DNA of 64,000 nt from Rhizobium sp. BT04 (GTDB lineage Bacteria; Pseudomonadota; Alphaproteobacteria; Rhizobiales; Rhizobiaceae): the NCBI RefSeq assembly GCF_030053135.1, contig NZ_CP125652.1, positions 3,404,501-3,468,500 on the forward strand. The letters are read 5' to 3'. Within the stretch, counting starts at the first letter, position 1, and the number at the start of each line of letters is the position of its first letter. The position numbers were made by a program, and so were the translations under genes. This document shows positions 47,160 to 56,555 of this stretch, piece by piece. Under the pieces are notes generated by a model. It was not told the DNA's origin. It did no database searches and was given only the letters and a program-made list of their open reading frames with translations.

Positions 47160-49439
47160 TTACCGCGCCTCTGCCCGGCGGGCGGAAAGTGCGGCGACCG
47201 CCTGAACTTCGGTCAGCAGCCGCACCGGGTCGACCGGCTTGACCATGACGCGGTTGGCGCCGTTGAGTAAGACCTGGCGGCGCGATTCGTCGCTCTTGTC
47301 GGCGGTGAGAACGATCACCGGCACCGAGACGAGGTCGAGCCGCCTTTCGTGGCCGCGCAGGCGTCCCAGCATGTCGATGCCGTTCCCACCGGGCATCGAC
47401 AGGTCGCTGATGATGATATCGGGCCGGGCATTCGCCTCGCCAAGGGCGCAATCGAGCAGCGCCTCGAAATCCTCGACATGGCGCACCTTATGCCCGCCCT
47501 TTTCCAGGACGACGCGCACCAGCATGGCATTGATCGGATCGTCCTCGCCAAGCAGGATGTTGAGCCCGCTCGCTGTCGCCATCGTCTCCGCCACGGAAAG
47601 GCCGAAGCCCGGCTGATTGTCGTTCAGCGCGTCGCGCTTCTCCATGCCGCGCATGCGCCCGCGCAACACGTCGATCAGCGATTGTTCGCGCAGCGGCCGG
47701 ATGAGCCAGGCATCGAAAAGGTCGAGCGGATGGGCGCTGCGCTCTTCTGGATTGACGAGCAGCACCTTGCGCAGGCCAAGGGCTGCGATTTCGGCGCGAT
47801 CGGCAAGATGGGCGGAAAATTCCGCCGACATGCGATGGTCGATGATGATATCGGTCGGCCGCTTTCCGCCTTTTGCCAAGCCGAGCAGCGTTGCCCGCGC
47901 GCTTTCGCCGTCGGCGACGAGGTGGCAGAGGCCGCCGAGCGCGGTGATCGTCTCGGCAATGGCGGCGCGCGCCGCACCTACCGGCGCCAAAAGCACGACG
48001 CTGTTGCCGGCAAGCAGCGTGTTTCGCCGGTCGGGGCGCTCGCTGCCGATATCGATAGGGAAGCGGATGGTGAATTCGCTGCCTCTGCCCTTTTCGCCGG
48101 TGACCGTCAGCGTGCCGTTGAATTCGCGCATGATCCGGGCGGAGATTGCAAGGCCGAGCCCGGTACCGCTGCTCTTGTCGGTAACGCTGCCGCCTTGCTC
48201 GAACTCGCCGAAGACGCGCGCCTGCTCCTCCGCCGTCATGCCGGGACCGCTATCGGTGACGGTGATCGATAGGTCGTCCGCGTCGAGGGACACGCGAATG
48301 AAGACACCGCCGACCTGGGTGAACTTCACGGCATTGCCGATGACGTTGAAGAGAACCTGGCGCAGGCGCGCCGGATCGAAGTTCATATTCTCCGGCACAT
48401 CGGATGACACCGTGGCGCCGATCTCGATACCCTTTTCATGCGCCCGGTGGGCGAGCATCTCGACGACGCTTTCCAAGAGCTTGCGCAGCGATTCCGAGCG
48501 CGGGTGCAGCGCGAAGCGGCCGACCTCGATGGTGGAGAAATCGAGCAGATCCTCGACCAGCTGCGTCAGTGCGTGGCCGGATTGGCGGATATTCGCCAGA
48601 TAGTCCTGCTGCTCCTGCGTCAGCCGCGTCTCGGCGAGCAGGTGTGTCATGCCGAGGATGCCGGAAAGCGGCGTGCGCACCTCGTGGCTGACGGTGGCGA
48701 GCAGCCTCGATTTGGCGGCGCTGTTATATTCGGCCTTCTGACGGGCCTCCTCGCGGCCCTGGGCGATGAGCCGCTCGTCGGTCACATCACGCGCCACGCT
48801 CTGCAGCAGCAGGCGGCCGTTTGCCGGGTCGCGGGTGACGACGTCGCGCCAGACAAAGATGCGCTGGCCGTCCGGCGTCGAAATCTCGACGTCGTAGCAG
48901 TGCGGTATCGGGCCGGGGCGGAAGGCAAGCCCGATCTCCTCGCAGCTCAGCCCCTCCGGATGCAGCCGCCCGGTCAGGCGGCAAAACGTGTCGTTGGCGG
49001 AGATGATACGCCGGTCCATGCTGCGGCTGACGGTGATGTCGCCGAGCACGTCGTGCACGTCGGCAAACAGCTTTGCGCCATCGTTCCAATCCGGCAGGGG
49101 TTTGCCGCCGCGCCGGGCTCTGCGCCTGCGAATCATCAGGACGGCATAACTTGATATGACGGCAAGGCCGAGAACGACAAGACCGCCCGACAGCAGCAGC
49201 GGATCGCCGGCATGGGCAAGCAGCGTCAGGATCATCGCGGCAAGGAGGCCGGCCCCACCAAGCCAGTAGAACAGCAGGCGCCGCGTCGTTGCAGGCCCGA
49301 TCTTGCGGTCGTCGGCTGTCTGACGCGCCGATGCGCCGGGTCGCAAGGAGGAGCCCGCCATCCGCTCTTCATGCGGCTTGGCGGCGGGTCCGCCGAAGGC
49401 GGCGGACAATGTTTCCTGCAATTGTCCCAGACTTTGCAT
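47160..49439 (-). CDS. Membrane hybrid sensor histidine kinase with pseudo-receiver and receiver domains
   Basis: 759 residues: two membrane segments (about 55-75 and 81-102), a PAS-like domain (130-220), HisKA with the phospho-acceptor His252 in TVSHEVRTPLSGILG, HATPase_c with N-box FNVIGNAVKFT and G-boxes DSGPGMT and GTGLGLAIS, then two receiver-like domains. The last has EDD and the phospho-acceptor Asp679 in DIIISDLSMPGG. The one before it (NSVVLLAPVGAAR...IIIDHRMS) lacks the acidic pair, so it is a pseudo-receiver. No partner regulator is adjacent. Lies between lspA and olsB as in S. meliloti. The signal is unknown. Confidence 0.9.
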   Translation of the reverse strand: MQSLGQLQETLSAAFGGPAAKPHEERMAGSSLRPGASARQTADDRKIGPATTRRLLFYWLGGAGLLAAMILTLLAHAGDPLLLSGGLVVLGLAVISSYAVLMIRRRRARRGGKPLPDWNDGAKLFADVHDVLGDITVSRSMDRRIISANDTFCRLTGRLHPEGLSCEEIGLAFRPGPIPHCYDVEISTPDGQRIFVWRDVVTRDPANGRLLLQSVARDVTDERLIAQGREEARQKAEYNSAAKSRLLATVSHEVRTPLSGILGMTHLLAETRLTQEQQDYLANIRQSGHALTQLVEDLLDFSTIEVGRFALHPRSESLRKLLESVVEMLAHRAHEKGIEIGATVSSDVPENMNFDPARLRQVLFNVIGNAVKFTQVGGVFIRVSLDADDLSITVTDSGPGMTAEEQARVFGEFEQGGSVTDKSSGTGLGLAISARIMREFNGTLTVTGEKGRGSEFTIRFPIDIGSERPDRRNTLLAGNSVVLLAPVGAARAAIAETITALGGLCHLVADGESARATLLGLAKGGKRPTDIIIDHRMSAEFSAHLADRAEIAALGLRKVLLVNPEERSAHPLDLFDAWLIRPLREQSLIDVLRGRMRGMEKRDALNDNQPGFGLSVAETMATASGLNILLGEDDPINAMLVRVVLEKGGHKVRHVEDFEALLDCALGEANARPDIIISDLSMPGGNGIDMLGRLRGHERRLDLVSVPVIVLTADKSDESRRQVLLNGANRVMVKPVDPVRLLTEVQAVAALSARRAEAR

Positions 49440-49494
49440 GGTATATGGCTAACATGAGGCCTCTTCCGAATGCCTTCAGGAATTCGATAAGATT

Positions 49495-49998
49495 TTAGCG
49501 GCCGGCCTTTTTCGGCAGCAGCAGCTCGTCGAGAATGACGCAGCCGGCGCCGATGGTGATGAAGCTGTCGGCGAGATTGAACACCGCGAAGGACCAGCTT
49601 TCGGTGTGGAACAGAATGTAATCGATCACATGGCCATAGGCGAAGCGGTCGACCAGATTGCCGATCGCGCCGGCGATGATCAGCGCATAACCGAGATGGG
49701 CAAGCCAGCGGTCCTTCGCCGTGCGGTACCACAGCCAGATGACGAAGGCGACGATGACGAGCCGCATGCCGACGATGAACCAGCCGTCCATGCCCGACAG
49801 CATCGAAAAGGCGACGCCGAGATTATAGGTGCGGTAGAGCGCCAGCATCGGAATGACCGGCACGGCCTCCTGCAGCGGCAGGTAATGATCGACAGTGATC
49901 TTGACGACCTGGTCGATGAGAACGGCGACGACGATGAAGAGGAGGATCGGCGCCGGGCGTGAAAACAGTGCGGGGCGTGCAAGCGTCTGTTCGGTCAT
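49495..49998 (-). CDS. lspA: Lipoprotein signal peptidase (signal peptidase II)
   Basis: 167 residues, four membrane segments. The catalytic aspartates are in [16 protein letters not shown] and [12 protein letters not shown], the standard LspA motifs. Cuts prolipoproteins in the inner membrane before Lnt acts. The start overlaps the stop of the upstream RNA methyltransferase gene by four bases (ATGA). Confidence 0.95.
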   Translation of the reverse strand: MTEQTLARPALFSRPAPILLFIVVAVLIDQVVKITVDHYLPLQEAVPVIPMLALYRTYNLGVAFSMLSGMDGWFIVGMRLVIVAFVIWLWYRTAKDRWLAHLGYALIIAGAIGNLVDRFAYGHVIDYILFHTESWSFAVFNLADSFITIGAGCVILDELLLPKKAGR

Positions 49999-50855
49999 TT
50001 GCCCTCGGCAAGTGAGAGGAGATGGCGGCGCGCCTCGAAAAGCATGACGGCGGTGGCGACGGCGAGGTTCAGGGAATCGGCGCGGCCCTGCTGCGGAATG
50101 CGGGCAAGCGCATCGGCTTCCCTGGCCAGCTGGTCCGGCAGGCCAGATTGTTCGTTGCCCATCAACAGCACGACGGGTTTTTTCCGGTAGTCGATCGTGC
50201 GGTAATCGACGGCGCCGGCAAGATGCGTCGCGACGACGGAGACGCCGGCCGATTTCCGCCAGGCGATGAATTCCTCCGGCGTCGCCCGCGCGACGGGAAC
50301 GGCGAAGACCGAGCCCATGGTGGCCCGCACCGTTTCGAGCGAGAAGGGATCGGTCGTCTCTCCCAGCAGAATGATGCCGGAGGCGCCGGCCGCATCGGCG
50401 GTGCGGATGATGGTGCCGAGATTGCCGGGATCGCGCACCCGGTCGAGCGCCACCCAGGTCTCGCCATCCCTCGGCCGAATGTCCCGCAGCATCTTCCAGC
50501 GCTGCTCGAAGATGCCGACGACCATCTGCGGGTTGTCGCGGCGGGTGATCGAGGCGATGACCTTTTCGCTGACTTCGAGCACCAGCCCGCCCGAGGCGAC
50601 GGTCTTTGCCGCCATCTGCTCGACCAGCGGCTTGCCCTTGGCCGCCTTGGCATAGACCAGCGTGCGGATCGTCCAGCCGAGCTCGATCGCATCGATGACG
50701 AGCTTCAGTCCTTCGGCGAGGAACGACCCGCTTTCCTCCCGCGACTTCTTGTTCGTCAGCGCCTTGATGTCTTTGATGATCGGATTGGCGAGCGAGGTGA
50801 CTTCTTTCACCTGCCCGACCCTGCGCGGTCCCTGATCGTGGAAGTCCTTGCTCAT
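49995..50855 (-). CDS. TrmH/SpoU-family RNA 2'-O-ribose methyltransferase
   Basis: 286 residues. An N-terminal substrate-binding domain ([35 protein letters not shown]) and the SPOUT knot: [29 protein letters not shown] (motif 1), [11 protein letters not shown] (motif 2) and [22 protein letters not shown] (motif 3). Probably methylates 23S rRNA ribose (RlmB/TsnR-like); the exact nucleotide is unknown. ATG 50855 overlaps the upstream methyltransferase stop (ATGA), and its stop overlaps the lspA start, so three genes are chained. Confidence 0.92.
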   Translation of the reverse strand: MSKDFHDQGPRRVGQVKEVTSLANPIIKDIKALTNKKSREESGSFLAEGLKLVIDAIELGWTIRTLVYAKAAKGKPLVEQMAAKTVASGGLVLEVSEKVIASITRRDNPQMVVGIFEQRWKMLRDIRPRDGETWVALDRVRDPGNLGTIIRTADAAGASGIILLGETTDPFSLETVRATMGSVFAVPVARATPEEFIAWRKSAGVSVVATHLAGAVDYRTIDYRKKPVVLLMGNEQSGLPDQLAREADALARIPQQGRADSLNLAVATAVMLFEARRHLLSLAEGK

Positions 50856-51949
50856 TTCGGCACCCAGCGGGAAAAGAGGGAGGTGGAAAGCGCGCGGCCC
50901 TCGGTCTTGCCGTCGGTGCCCGCCTCGCGAATCACCAGCTCGCCGGATTCGACAACGCCGCCGGCGCCCCGCATCGTCTCGCGCATCAGCTCGTGGATCG
51001 AATAGAAACTGGCACGGATCGAATAGGCCGTCAGCACCAGGCCCACCGCCTTCGGCGACAGGATCTCGCGGCAGACATCGAGCATCAAGGGCAGATGCTC
51101 GAAGAGATGCCAGACTTCGCCGTTCGGGCCGCGGCCGAATTTCGGCGGATCGGTGAGGATGATGTCGTACTGGCTGCCGCGGCGCTCCTCGCGCAGGATG
51201 AATTTCATCGCATCCTCGCAGATCCAGCGGATCGGCAGCTTTTCCATGCGCCCGAGCGCCTGGTTTTCTCGCGCCCAGCCGATTGCCTTCTTCGAGGCGT
51301 CGACATGGGTGACTTCGGCGCCGGCTGCTGCGGCAACCAGCGAAGCGACGCCGGTATAGCCGAAAAGATTCAGCACCTTCAGCGGCCGGCCGGCCTTTTC
51401 GACCTGATCCTTCATCCAGCTCCAGTGCACGATCTGCTCCGGGAAGACGCCGACATGGCGGAAGGAGGTGAACCGGCCGAGGAAATCGACGCCGAGCAGA
51501 TTGAGCGGCCAGGTCTCGCCGAGCGCCTCCTTCGGGAAGCGCCAGCGGCCGGTGCCTTCCTCGTCGGTATCGCCGGTGAAGGCGGCATCGACCTTCTCCC
51601 AGACGTGCGCGGGCAGCGAAGGCCGCCACAGCGCCTGGGCCTCCGGGCGAATGATGCGGTAGGGGCCGTATTGCTCCAGCTTTTCGCCGTTGCCGCTGTC
51701 GATCAGGTGGAAGTCGCCGGCCCCGATCGATTCGAGGATGACAGGCACGCGCTCAGCCGGACGCTCGCCGCTGCGCGTCATCAGCGGACGCTCGACGGCG
51801 GCGGGGGGAGCCGCCTGGCGCACCATCTCGCCGGCGGCCGCAGGCCGTGCGACCGGCTTCGGCGGCCGGCCTGTCCGATCGTTCCTTCGGCTTTCACCGG
51901 AAGAACCTGATGTCTTCTTCTGGCCCGGCCGGCCTTCTCTCTGTTTCAA
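50852..51949 (-). CDS. Class I SAM-dependent RNA methyltransferase (RlmI/RlmL-like)
   Basis: 365 residues. The first 60 are a disordered, basic/proline-rich leader; then a beta-barrel-like segment ([38 protein letters not shown]) and a Rossmann methyltransferase: [39 protein letters not shown], ending in the catalytic-type motif [17 protein letters not shown]. The DPPKF motif and fold match rRNA C5-cytosine/N2-guanine methyltransferases such as RlmI. First of three ATGA-linked genes with a TrmH-type methyltransferase and lspA. The target is unknown. Confidence 0.88.
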   Translation of the reverse strand: MKQREGRPGQKKTSGSSGESRRNDRTGRPPKPVARPAAAGEMVRQAAPPAAVERPLMTRSGERPAERVPVILESIGAGDFHLIDSGNGEKLEQYGPYRIIRPEAQALWRPSLPAHVWEKVDAAFTGDTDEEGTGRWRFPKEALGETWPLNLLGVDFLGRFTSFRHVGVFPEQIVHWSWMKDQVEKAGRPLKVLNLFGYTGVASLVAAAAGAEVTHVDASKKAIGWARENQALGRMEKLPIRWICEDAMKFILREERRGSQYDIILTDPPKFGRGPNGEVWHLFEHLPLMLDVCREILSPKAVGLVLTAYSIRASFYSIHELMRETMRGAGGVVESGELVIREAGTDGKTEGRALSTSLFSRWVPK

Positions 51950-51997
51950 CGTGCTCTTCCGCGTCTCTGTCGGGGTGTCTTGTCGGCTGTACGTCCG

Positions 51998-52040
51998 CTG
52001 CAGCGCCGCGCGTCTTTCAGACGTGCAAAGGACGCTGCAG
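51998..52040. repeat. Rhizobial palindromic repeat, family B, copy
   Basis: CTGCAGCG...CGCTGCAG outer stem with inner GCGTCTTTCAGACGTGC. The reverse complement closely matches the 24204-24246 hairpin. Followed by CACTTTGAATATGCAGTAG, which is also typical of the extended rhizobial element. Confidence 0.7.
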
Positions 52041-52135
52041 CACTTTGAATATGCAGTAGCCCAGAAAAGCGTGGCGGATCAACTGCGCAACCGGCCAAGC
52101 CTGGGCAAGAGGAGAGGGTTGTCCCGGCGCGGTGC

Positions 52136-52726
52136 CTATTTCAAGCCTTCGGACGCCTGCGTGCGAAGCCAGCTTTCCGCCGCATAGAGGGCTGCGACAT
52201 GCATCGACTGCATGATGACGGCGCCGGACTGCAGGTCGCCAAGGATGGCAATAAGATCAGCAAACAGCAACTCGACCTTCTCGCCGGGGTCGAAACGCGG
52301 TTCGCCGGCCTTGCTCAGGCCGAGCGCCAGCCAGCTCGTCACCGCGTTGCTGTGGCTGGCGGCATTCGGATAGGAGGTGAGCAGTTTGATGAAGGTCGAG
52401 GCTTCATAGCCGGTTTCCTCCCGGAGCTCGCGTTGTGCTGCCGCCAACGCGGCATCGCCGCTGTTGCTGTCGCCGCGTTCGACGCCGCCGGCGACGAGAC
52501 CGAGCACGATCTCGCCGCGGCCGTGCCGGTATTCCCGCGTCAGCAGCACGCGCCCGTCGGGCATCACAGGGATGACGTTGATCCAGTCGGGATAATCGAG
52601 CACATGAAAGGGCGCGATGACGGTTCCATCGGCGGTGACGCAATCGTCGCTCCGGAGCCGGATCCAGCGGTCCTCATAGGTGATACGGCTTGTCGTCACG
52701 CTCCAGGGCTTTAGTTCGTCGGTCAT
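52136..52726 (-). CDS. Nudix hydrolase
   Basis: 196 residues. The Nudix box is GDSNSGDAALAAAQRELREETGYE: it keeps the REL-REETG core, with Asp in place of the usual Glu at the first acidic position. N-terminal DRWIRLRSDDCVTADGTVIAPFHVLDYPDWINVIPVM and LLTREYRHGRGEIVLGLVAGGVE resemble ADP-ribose pyrophosphatases. A lone leftward gene bounded by a family B repeat and a divergent CoxG-like gene. Confidence 0.88.
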   Translation of the reverse strand: MTDELKPWSVTTSRITYEDRWIRLRSDDCVTADGTVIAPFHVLDYPDWINVIPVMPDGRVLLTREYRHGRGEIVLGLVAGGVERGDSNSGDAALAAAQRELREETGYEASTFIKLLTSYPNAASHSNAVTSWLALGLSKAGEPRFDPGEKVELLFADLIAILGDLQSGAVIMQSMHVAALYAAESWLRTQASEGLK

Positions 52727-52847
52727 CGGCCCATCCCTTGTGTGTCAGATGTGTGTCATCAGAACCCGGCAGATAACATTCCGTCCCGCCTTGGCAAAGC
52801 GCTTTCCCGCTGGGATAAGGTGAGCGAATCGGAGATGGGGCTATCGA

Positions 52848-53303
52848 ATGGATTTCACCGGCGAAGAACGCATCGCCGCGCCGCGGGACGTCGTCTGGGC
52901 AGCGCTCAACGATCCCGAGATCATGCGCGGCTGCATTCCAGGCTGCCAGAGCATCGAGCGGCTGTCGCCTGAGACCTTCGAGGCGACGATCAAGGTCAGG
53001 TTCAGCCTGTTGTCGGCCACCTTCCATGGTGTGCTGACGCTTTCAAATGTCGATGCGCCCAAGAGCTATACGCTGTCGGCCGAAGGCAAGGGTGGTCTTG
53101 CCGGCTTCGCCAAAGGCAGCGCCGATATCGTGCTCGAACAAAGCGGCGGCGAGACCATCCTGCATTATCGGGCAAAAGCAGAACTCGGCGGCAAGCTTGC
53201 CCAGTTCGGCGCACGCCTGCTCGATTCGACCTCGCAGAGGCTCGCCGAGGGGTTCTTTTCGGATTTCAATGCCGCCGTCGTCGCGAAGATGGCGGCCGGC
53301 TGA
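52848..53303 (+). CDS. CoxG-like SRPBCC family protein
   Basis: 151 residues: FTGEERIAAPRDVVWAALNDPEIMRGCIPGCQSIERLSPETFEATIKV is the CO-dehydrogenase subunit G (CoxG) signature. The START/Bet v1-like fold binds lipids or anchors the dehydrogenase at the membrane. No molybdenum hydroxylase genes are near, so a CO-oxidation role is not supported; stand-alone CoxG-like proteins are common in rhizobia. It starts 121 bases from the divergent Nudix gene. Confidence 0.87.
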   Translation: MDFTGEERIAAPRDVVWAALNDPEIMRGCIPGCQSIERLSPETFEATIKVRFSLLSATFHGVLTLSNVDAPKSYTLSAEGKGGLAGFAKGSADIVLEQSGGETILHYRAKAELGGKLAQFGARLLDSTSQRLAEGFFSDFNAAVVAKMAAG

Positions 53304-53378
53304 TCCTGGCACAATGCCAGGCTTTGGGCCACGCGCTTGGGGCTTGGCGCGGGTCGGGGCTTGGGTTAAATCGACGTC

Positions 53379-53813
53379 ATGACGTGGACCATCAGGCCGC
53401 CGCGTGCGGAAGACCAGGAAATGCTCGCGGAGATTTATCTTTCCGTGCGCCGCGAAACATTCGTCTGGGTCGATCCCGGCAAGTTCCACCGCGAGGATTT
53501 CGCCGCCCACACCAATGGCGAGACGGTCTTCGTCTGCGAGCATGAAAACGGCGGTGTAGCCGGCTTCCTGTCGCTCTGGCCGGCCGATGATTTCATCCAC
53601 ATGCTCTATATCAGCCCGGACTTCCAGGGGCAGGGTGCCGGGACGGCGCTGCTGCGGGCGCTGCCCGAATGGCCGCAACACCAGTACCGGCTGAAGTGCC
53701 TGGTGAAGAACCGACGGGCGAAGGCGTTCTACCTCGCCCATGGTTTCAGCGTGACCGGCAACGGCGCGTCGCCGGAGGGCGACTATGAGGAACTGAGCTT
53801 TTTTCCGGTTTGA
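53379..53813 (+). CDS. GNAT-family N-acetyltransferase
   Basis: 144 residues: WTIRPPRAEDQEMLAEIYLSVRRETFVWV, then FIHMLYISPDFQGQGAGTALLRAL as the acetyl-CoA loop (QGQGAG) and CLVKNRRAKAFYLAHGFSVTGNG. The substrate is unknown. It lies 75 bases after the CoxG-like gene in the same direction; the YISPDFQGQG pattern is like amino-acid/antibiotic acetyltransferases of general type. Confidence 0.87.
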   Translation: MTWTIRPPRAEDQEMLAEIYLSVRRETFVWVDPGKFHREDFAAHTNGETVFVCEHENGGVAGFLSLWPADDFIHMLYISPDFQGQGAGTALLRALPEWPQHQYRLKCLVKNRRAKAFYLAHGFSVTGNGASPEGDYEELSFFPV

Positions 53814-53866
53814 CCGCCGGCGTCTCGTCGAAATCCCAATGCATGCACAAAGAGCTTGAGCCGGTT

Positions 53867-54199
53867 TTACCGCGCCGGCAGCTGCCCGGCGATTTCCTCG
53901 GCGCGGCTCTTGTGGCGGTCGGCCTCACCCTGCCAGCGGATGGCTTCCTTGGCTTCGGTGCGGGCGCGCTTGCGGTGTTTGCCCTGGCTGAACCAGGTGG
54001 CGGCCGCGCCGATCAGCATGCCTGTGATGAGGGCGATGAATAGGAAGACGAAGAAGGGCGCGGAAAGCGCAAGCACCTGATCGTCAGGCCGGAACGGGTT
54101 GAAGGCGAGCGTGACGCTCTGCCGGTTGGCGACGCAGAAGACGATGAGGATGACACCGAGCGGCAGCAGAATCAACAGGTTGACGATCTTCTTGGCCAT
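53867..54199 (-). CDS. LapA-domain (DUF1049) membrane protein
   Basis: 110 residues: two membrane helices (IVNLLILLPLGVILIVFCVAN and APFFVFLFIALITGMLIGAAA) separated by the conserved RQSVTLAFNPF, then a charged coiled-coil tail (KHRKRARTEAKEAIRWQGEADRHKSRAEEIAG). The family (LapA/YciS) is tied to LPS assembly in enterics. ATG 54199 (MAKKIVN) is preferred over an open frame 20 codons longer. Downstream of ihfB, with a family A repeat between; this neighbourhood is standard in rhizobia. Confidence 0.85.
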   Translation of the reverse strand: MAKKIVNLLILLPLGVILIVFCVANRQSVTLAFNPFRPDDQVLALSAPFFVFLFIALITGMLIGAAATWFSQGKHRKRARTEAKEAIRWQGEADRHKSRAEEIAGQLPAR

Positions 54200-54255
54200 T
54201 TGAAGTCTCCATGCGTCGGATGCGCCGGTGTCTTTGCGCGGCGCTTTGCATCTAC

Positions 54256-54300
54256 GCATCGGCCCGAAAAATGTGAGCGGTTTTCGGACGACATCATGCG
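54256..54300. repeat. Rhizobial palindromic repeat, family A, copy 4
   Basis: GCATCGGCCCGAAAAATGTG then AGCGGTTTTCGGACGACATC, closing ATGC. The reverse complement aligns base for base with 3356-3403 in most positions, so these two are the youngest A copies in the window. Confidence 0.72.
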
Positions 54301-54370
54301 CTCACTCTTGATCTAGAATAGGAAAACGGCGCCCGAGTTCAAGTGCGGTTTCGCCGCAGGCGGCCGCCGC

Positions 54371-54670
54371 TCAATCCTCTTCGTCGGCCTGGCCGGGATT
54401 CAGCCGCTCGCGCAGTTCCTTGCCGGTTTTGAAGAAGGGAACCCACTTCTCCTCGACGAAGACGGTATCGCCGGTGCGCGGGTTGCGGCCGGACCGGGAA
54501 GGGCGGTTCTTGACCGAAAACGCGCCGAAGCCGCGCAATTCGACGCGGTTGCCCGCAGCCAGTGCATCCGTGATCTCGTCGAGAACCGCGTTGACGATAT
54601 TCTCGACGTCGCGATGATAGAGATGCGGGTTGCGTGCTGCAACAATCTGCACCAATTCGGACTTGATCAC
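54371..54670 (-). CDS. ihfB: Integration host factor beta subunit
   Basis: 99 residues. [33 protein letters not shown] is the HU/IHF helical part and [49 protein letters not shown] the DNA-bending arm with the intercalating proline (RNPRTG). IHF assists sigma-54 promoters, so it belongs functionally with rpoN (58173). Starts 29 bases after the sppA stop with AAGGGGG before it; likely co-transcribed with sppA. Confidence 0.95.
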   Translation of the reverse strand: MIKSELVQIVAARNPHLYHRDVENIVNAVLDEITDALAAGNRVELRGFGAFSVKNRPSRSGRNPRTGDTVFVEEKWVPFFKTGKELRERLNPGQADEED

Positions 54671-54699
54671 ATTCGCCCCCTTAAATTATTGATTTCTTA

Positions 54700-55650
54700 T
54701 CAATCCCGGCCAACCTGCCAAACTGAAAGCAGCCCGTCAAGAAGCAACTTTGGGGGCAGGATTCCATTGATATCCTGGCCTTTCAAGAGATCATCATAAC
54801 CGAAGATCGTAATCAACCGCGAAACAGCCCCAGCGAGCAGAAACGGCGTATTGCTCTTCTTGTCCCAGTCCACCATCGGCAGGTCGGCGTCGACGCCGCG
54901 CGATTTGAGATAGGCACGGATCTCAGGCTCGCCGCCGATCGTATCGACGAGTTTCACCTTCAGCGCCTGGCGGCCGGTATAGATCGTGCCGTCGGCCAGT
55001 TTCAGCACCTCGTCGCGCGGCAGCTTGCGCCGGTCGGCGACCAGATCGACGAACCAGTTATAGCTGTCGACCACCATGTTGCGGATCATCGCCTTGGCCT
55101 CCTCGCTCGCCTCGTGGAAGGGCGAGGGCTCGGCCTTCAGCGGCGAGGATTTGATCTCCTGCAGCGACACGCCGATCTTGTCGAGCAGCGGCTGGATCTG
55201 GGGATACTGGAAGATGACGCCGATCGAGCCGGTGATCGAGCTGTCGCCGGCAATGATCGTATCGCCGGCAGTGGCGATCATGTAGCCGGCGGAGGCGGCA
55301 AGGGTGCGCACGTCGGAGACGACCGGCTTCTTGGCTGATATCGCGCGGATCGCCTTGAAGATTTTTTCGCCGCCATAGGTCGTGCCGCCGGGCGAGGAGA
55401 TCGAAATCACCGCGGCCTTCACCTGATCGCTGGTCTCGACTTTCTTCAGCCGCTCCAGAAGCTCGTCGTCATCGACGATCAGCCCTGATATCGTCACATG
55501 GGCGATATGCGGGCGCTCCGTCGCGGCATCGCCGACGGCGAAGCGGTAGAAGGCGAAACCAAGTGCCACGACGAGGGCCATCGTGAAGAGGCGCCAGAAC
55601 CAGAGCTTGCGGCGCAGCCGCCGGCGATCCGCAATCATCGAACTGTCCAT
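54700..55650 (-). CDS. sppA: Signal peptide peptidase SppA (S49 family)
   Basis: 316 residues: one N-terminal membrane anchor (LWFWRLFTMALVVALGFAFYRFAV), then the protease domain with the catalytic serine in AASAGYMIATAGD and the lysine in the TGSIGVIFQYPQI...KIGVSLQEIKSSPLKAE region. This is the short, single-domain (SppA_dom) type acting as an oligomer on cleaved signal peptides. ATG 55650 follows GGAGG at ideal spacing; the 71 upstream codons are rejected. Divergent from lptC across 224 bases. Confidence 0.93.
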   Translation of the reverse strand: MDSSMIADRRRLRRKLWFWRLFTMALVVALGFAFYRFAVGDAATERPHIAHVTISGLIVDDDELLERLKKVETSDQVKAAVISISSPGGTTYGGEKIFKAIRAISAKKPVVSDVRTLAASAGYMIATAGDTIIAGDSSITGSIGVIFQYPQIQPLLDKIGVSLQEIKSSPLKAEPSPFHEASEEAKAMIRNMVVDSYNWFVDLVADRRKLPRDEVLKLADGTIYTGRQALKVKLVDTIGGEPEIRAYLKSRGVDADLPMVDWDKKSNTPFLLAGAVSRLITIFGYDDLLKGQDINGILPPKLLLDGLLSVWQVGRD

Positions 55651-55874
55651 AGAAACCTCCAGCGCAGGCCCCGGCTTCGGCACGCCGCCGAGAGGTCCGG
55701 TGAAATAGGTGGCAGCGGCGCGTACGAATGCCACTTTTTGATGTTTTTCCGTTTTGTTGCTTGTTGCAGAAAAAATTCCATATTGGCAAGCCAATGTAAT
55801 AATGCGAAACGAACTGTGATTGGCGGCCGGCTTTGTTCTGAAGGCGCGGCGATCACCGCACATGGACGAGGCCT

Positions 55875-56540
55875 ATGCTCGATACCCTGAAGAACAACGG
55901 ACATGCCGCCTATGCCGGGTCCGGCAAGAGCGCCTATGGCGATGCGTTGTTCCATTCCGCCCGGGTGCGGCGGCTGAAGATTTTGCTGCCTTTGGCCGCC
56001 CTCATCATCGCGGCCGGCCTCACGGCGGTGGCGTTGGTCAGCATCTATCTGCCCGAGAATATCAAGTTGGAAGGCGCCAAGATCGAGAACGGCAAGGTCG
56101 TGATGGAAAAGCCGGCGATATCAGGCCGAAATTCCGACGGCATCAACTATTCGATGCTGGCCGAACGGGCGCTGCAGGACATCCGCAATCCCAATCTTAT
56201 CACGCTCGAAACCATCAAGGCCGCCGTGCCGATGAATGACGGCCTGATCGCCCGCGTCGTCGCCTCGACCGCCGATTACAACCGCGCTACCGACAATCTG
56301 CATATGACGGCCCCCTTCACTTTGGTGCTGAGCAGCGGCCTCAATGCGAATTTCCAGTCCGCCCAGCTCGACATCAAGGGCGGAAACATGCGGAGCGACG
56401 ATCCCGTCACCATCACCAAGGACAATGCCTCCATTCTTGCGCAGACGATGGAGATAACCGATAAGGGGCGGGTGATCACATTCGAGGGGAATGTTCGCAT
56501 GAATGTCGATCCATCCACCATCCATAAACAGGGCACTTAA
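55875..56540 (+). CDS. lptC: LPS export ABC transporter periplasmic protein LptC
   Basis: 221 residues: an N-terminal membrane anchor (LKILLPLAALIIAAGLTAVALVSIYL, about 35-60) and a beta-jellyroll periplasmic domain (ENIKLEGAKIENGKVVMEKPAISG...TADYNRATDNLHMTAPFTLVLSSG...RVITFEGNVRMNV). LptC links the LptB2FG transporter to LptA. First gene of lptC-lptA-lptB-rpoN, the common proteobacterial order. Confidence 0.92.
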   Translation: MLDTLKNNGHAAYAGSGKSAYGDALFHSARVRRLKILLPLAALIIAAGLTAVALVSIYLPENIKLEGAKIENGKVVMEKPAISGRNSDGINYSMLAERALQDIRNPNLITLETIKAAVPMNDGLIARVVASTADYNRATDNLHMTAPFTLVLSSGLNANFQSAQLDIKGGNMRSDDPVTITKDNASILAQTMEITDKGRVITFEGNVRMNVDPSTIHKQGT

Positions 56541-56555
56541 CCAGCCGGGTCATCC

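Noticed and set aside
52848..53303. Part of a CO dehydrogenase locus
   Set aside because: Only the CoxG-like protein is present; there is no coxMSL or maturation gene in the surrounding sequence.
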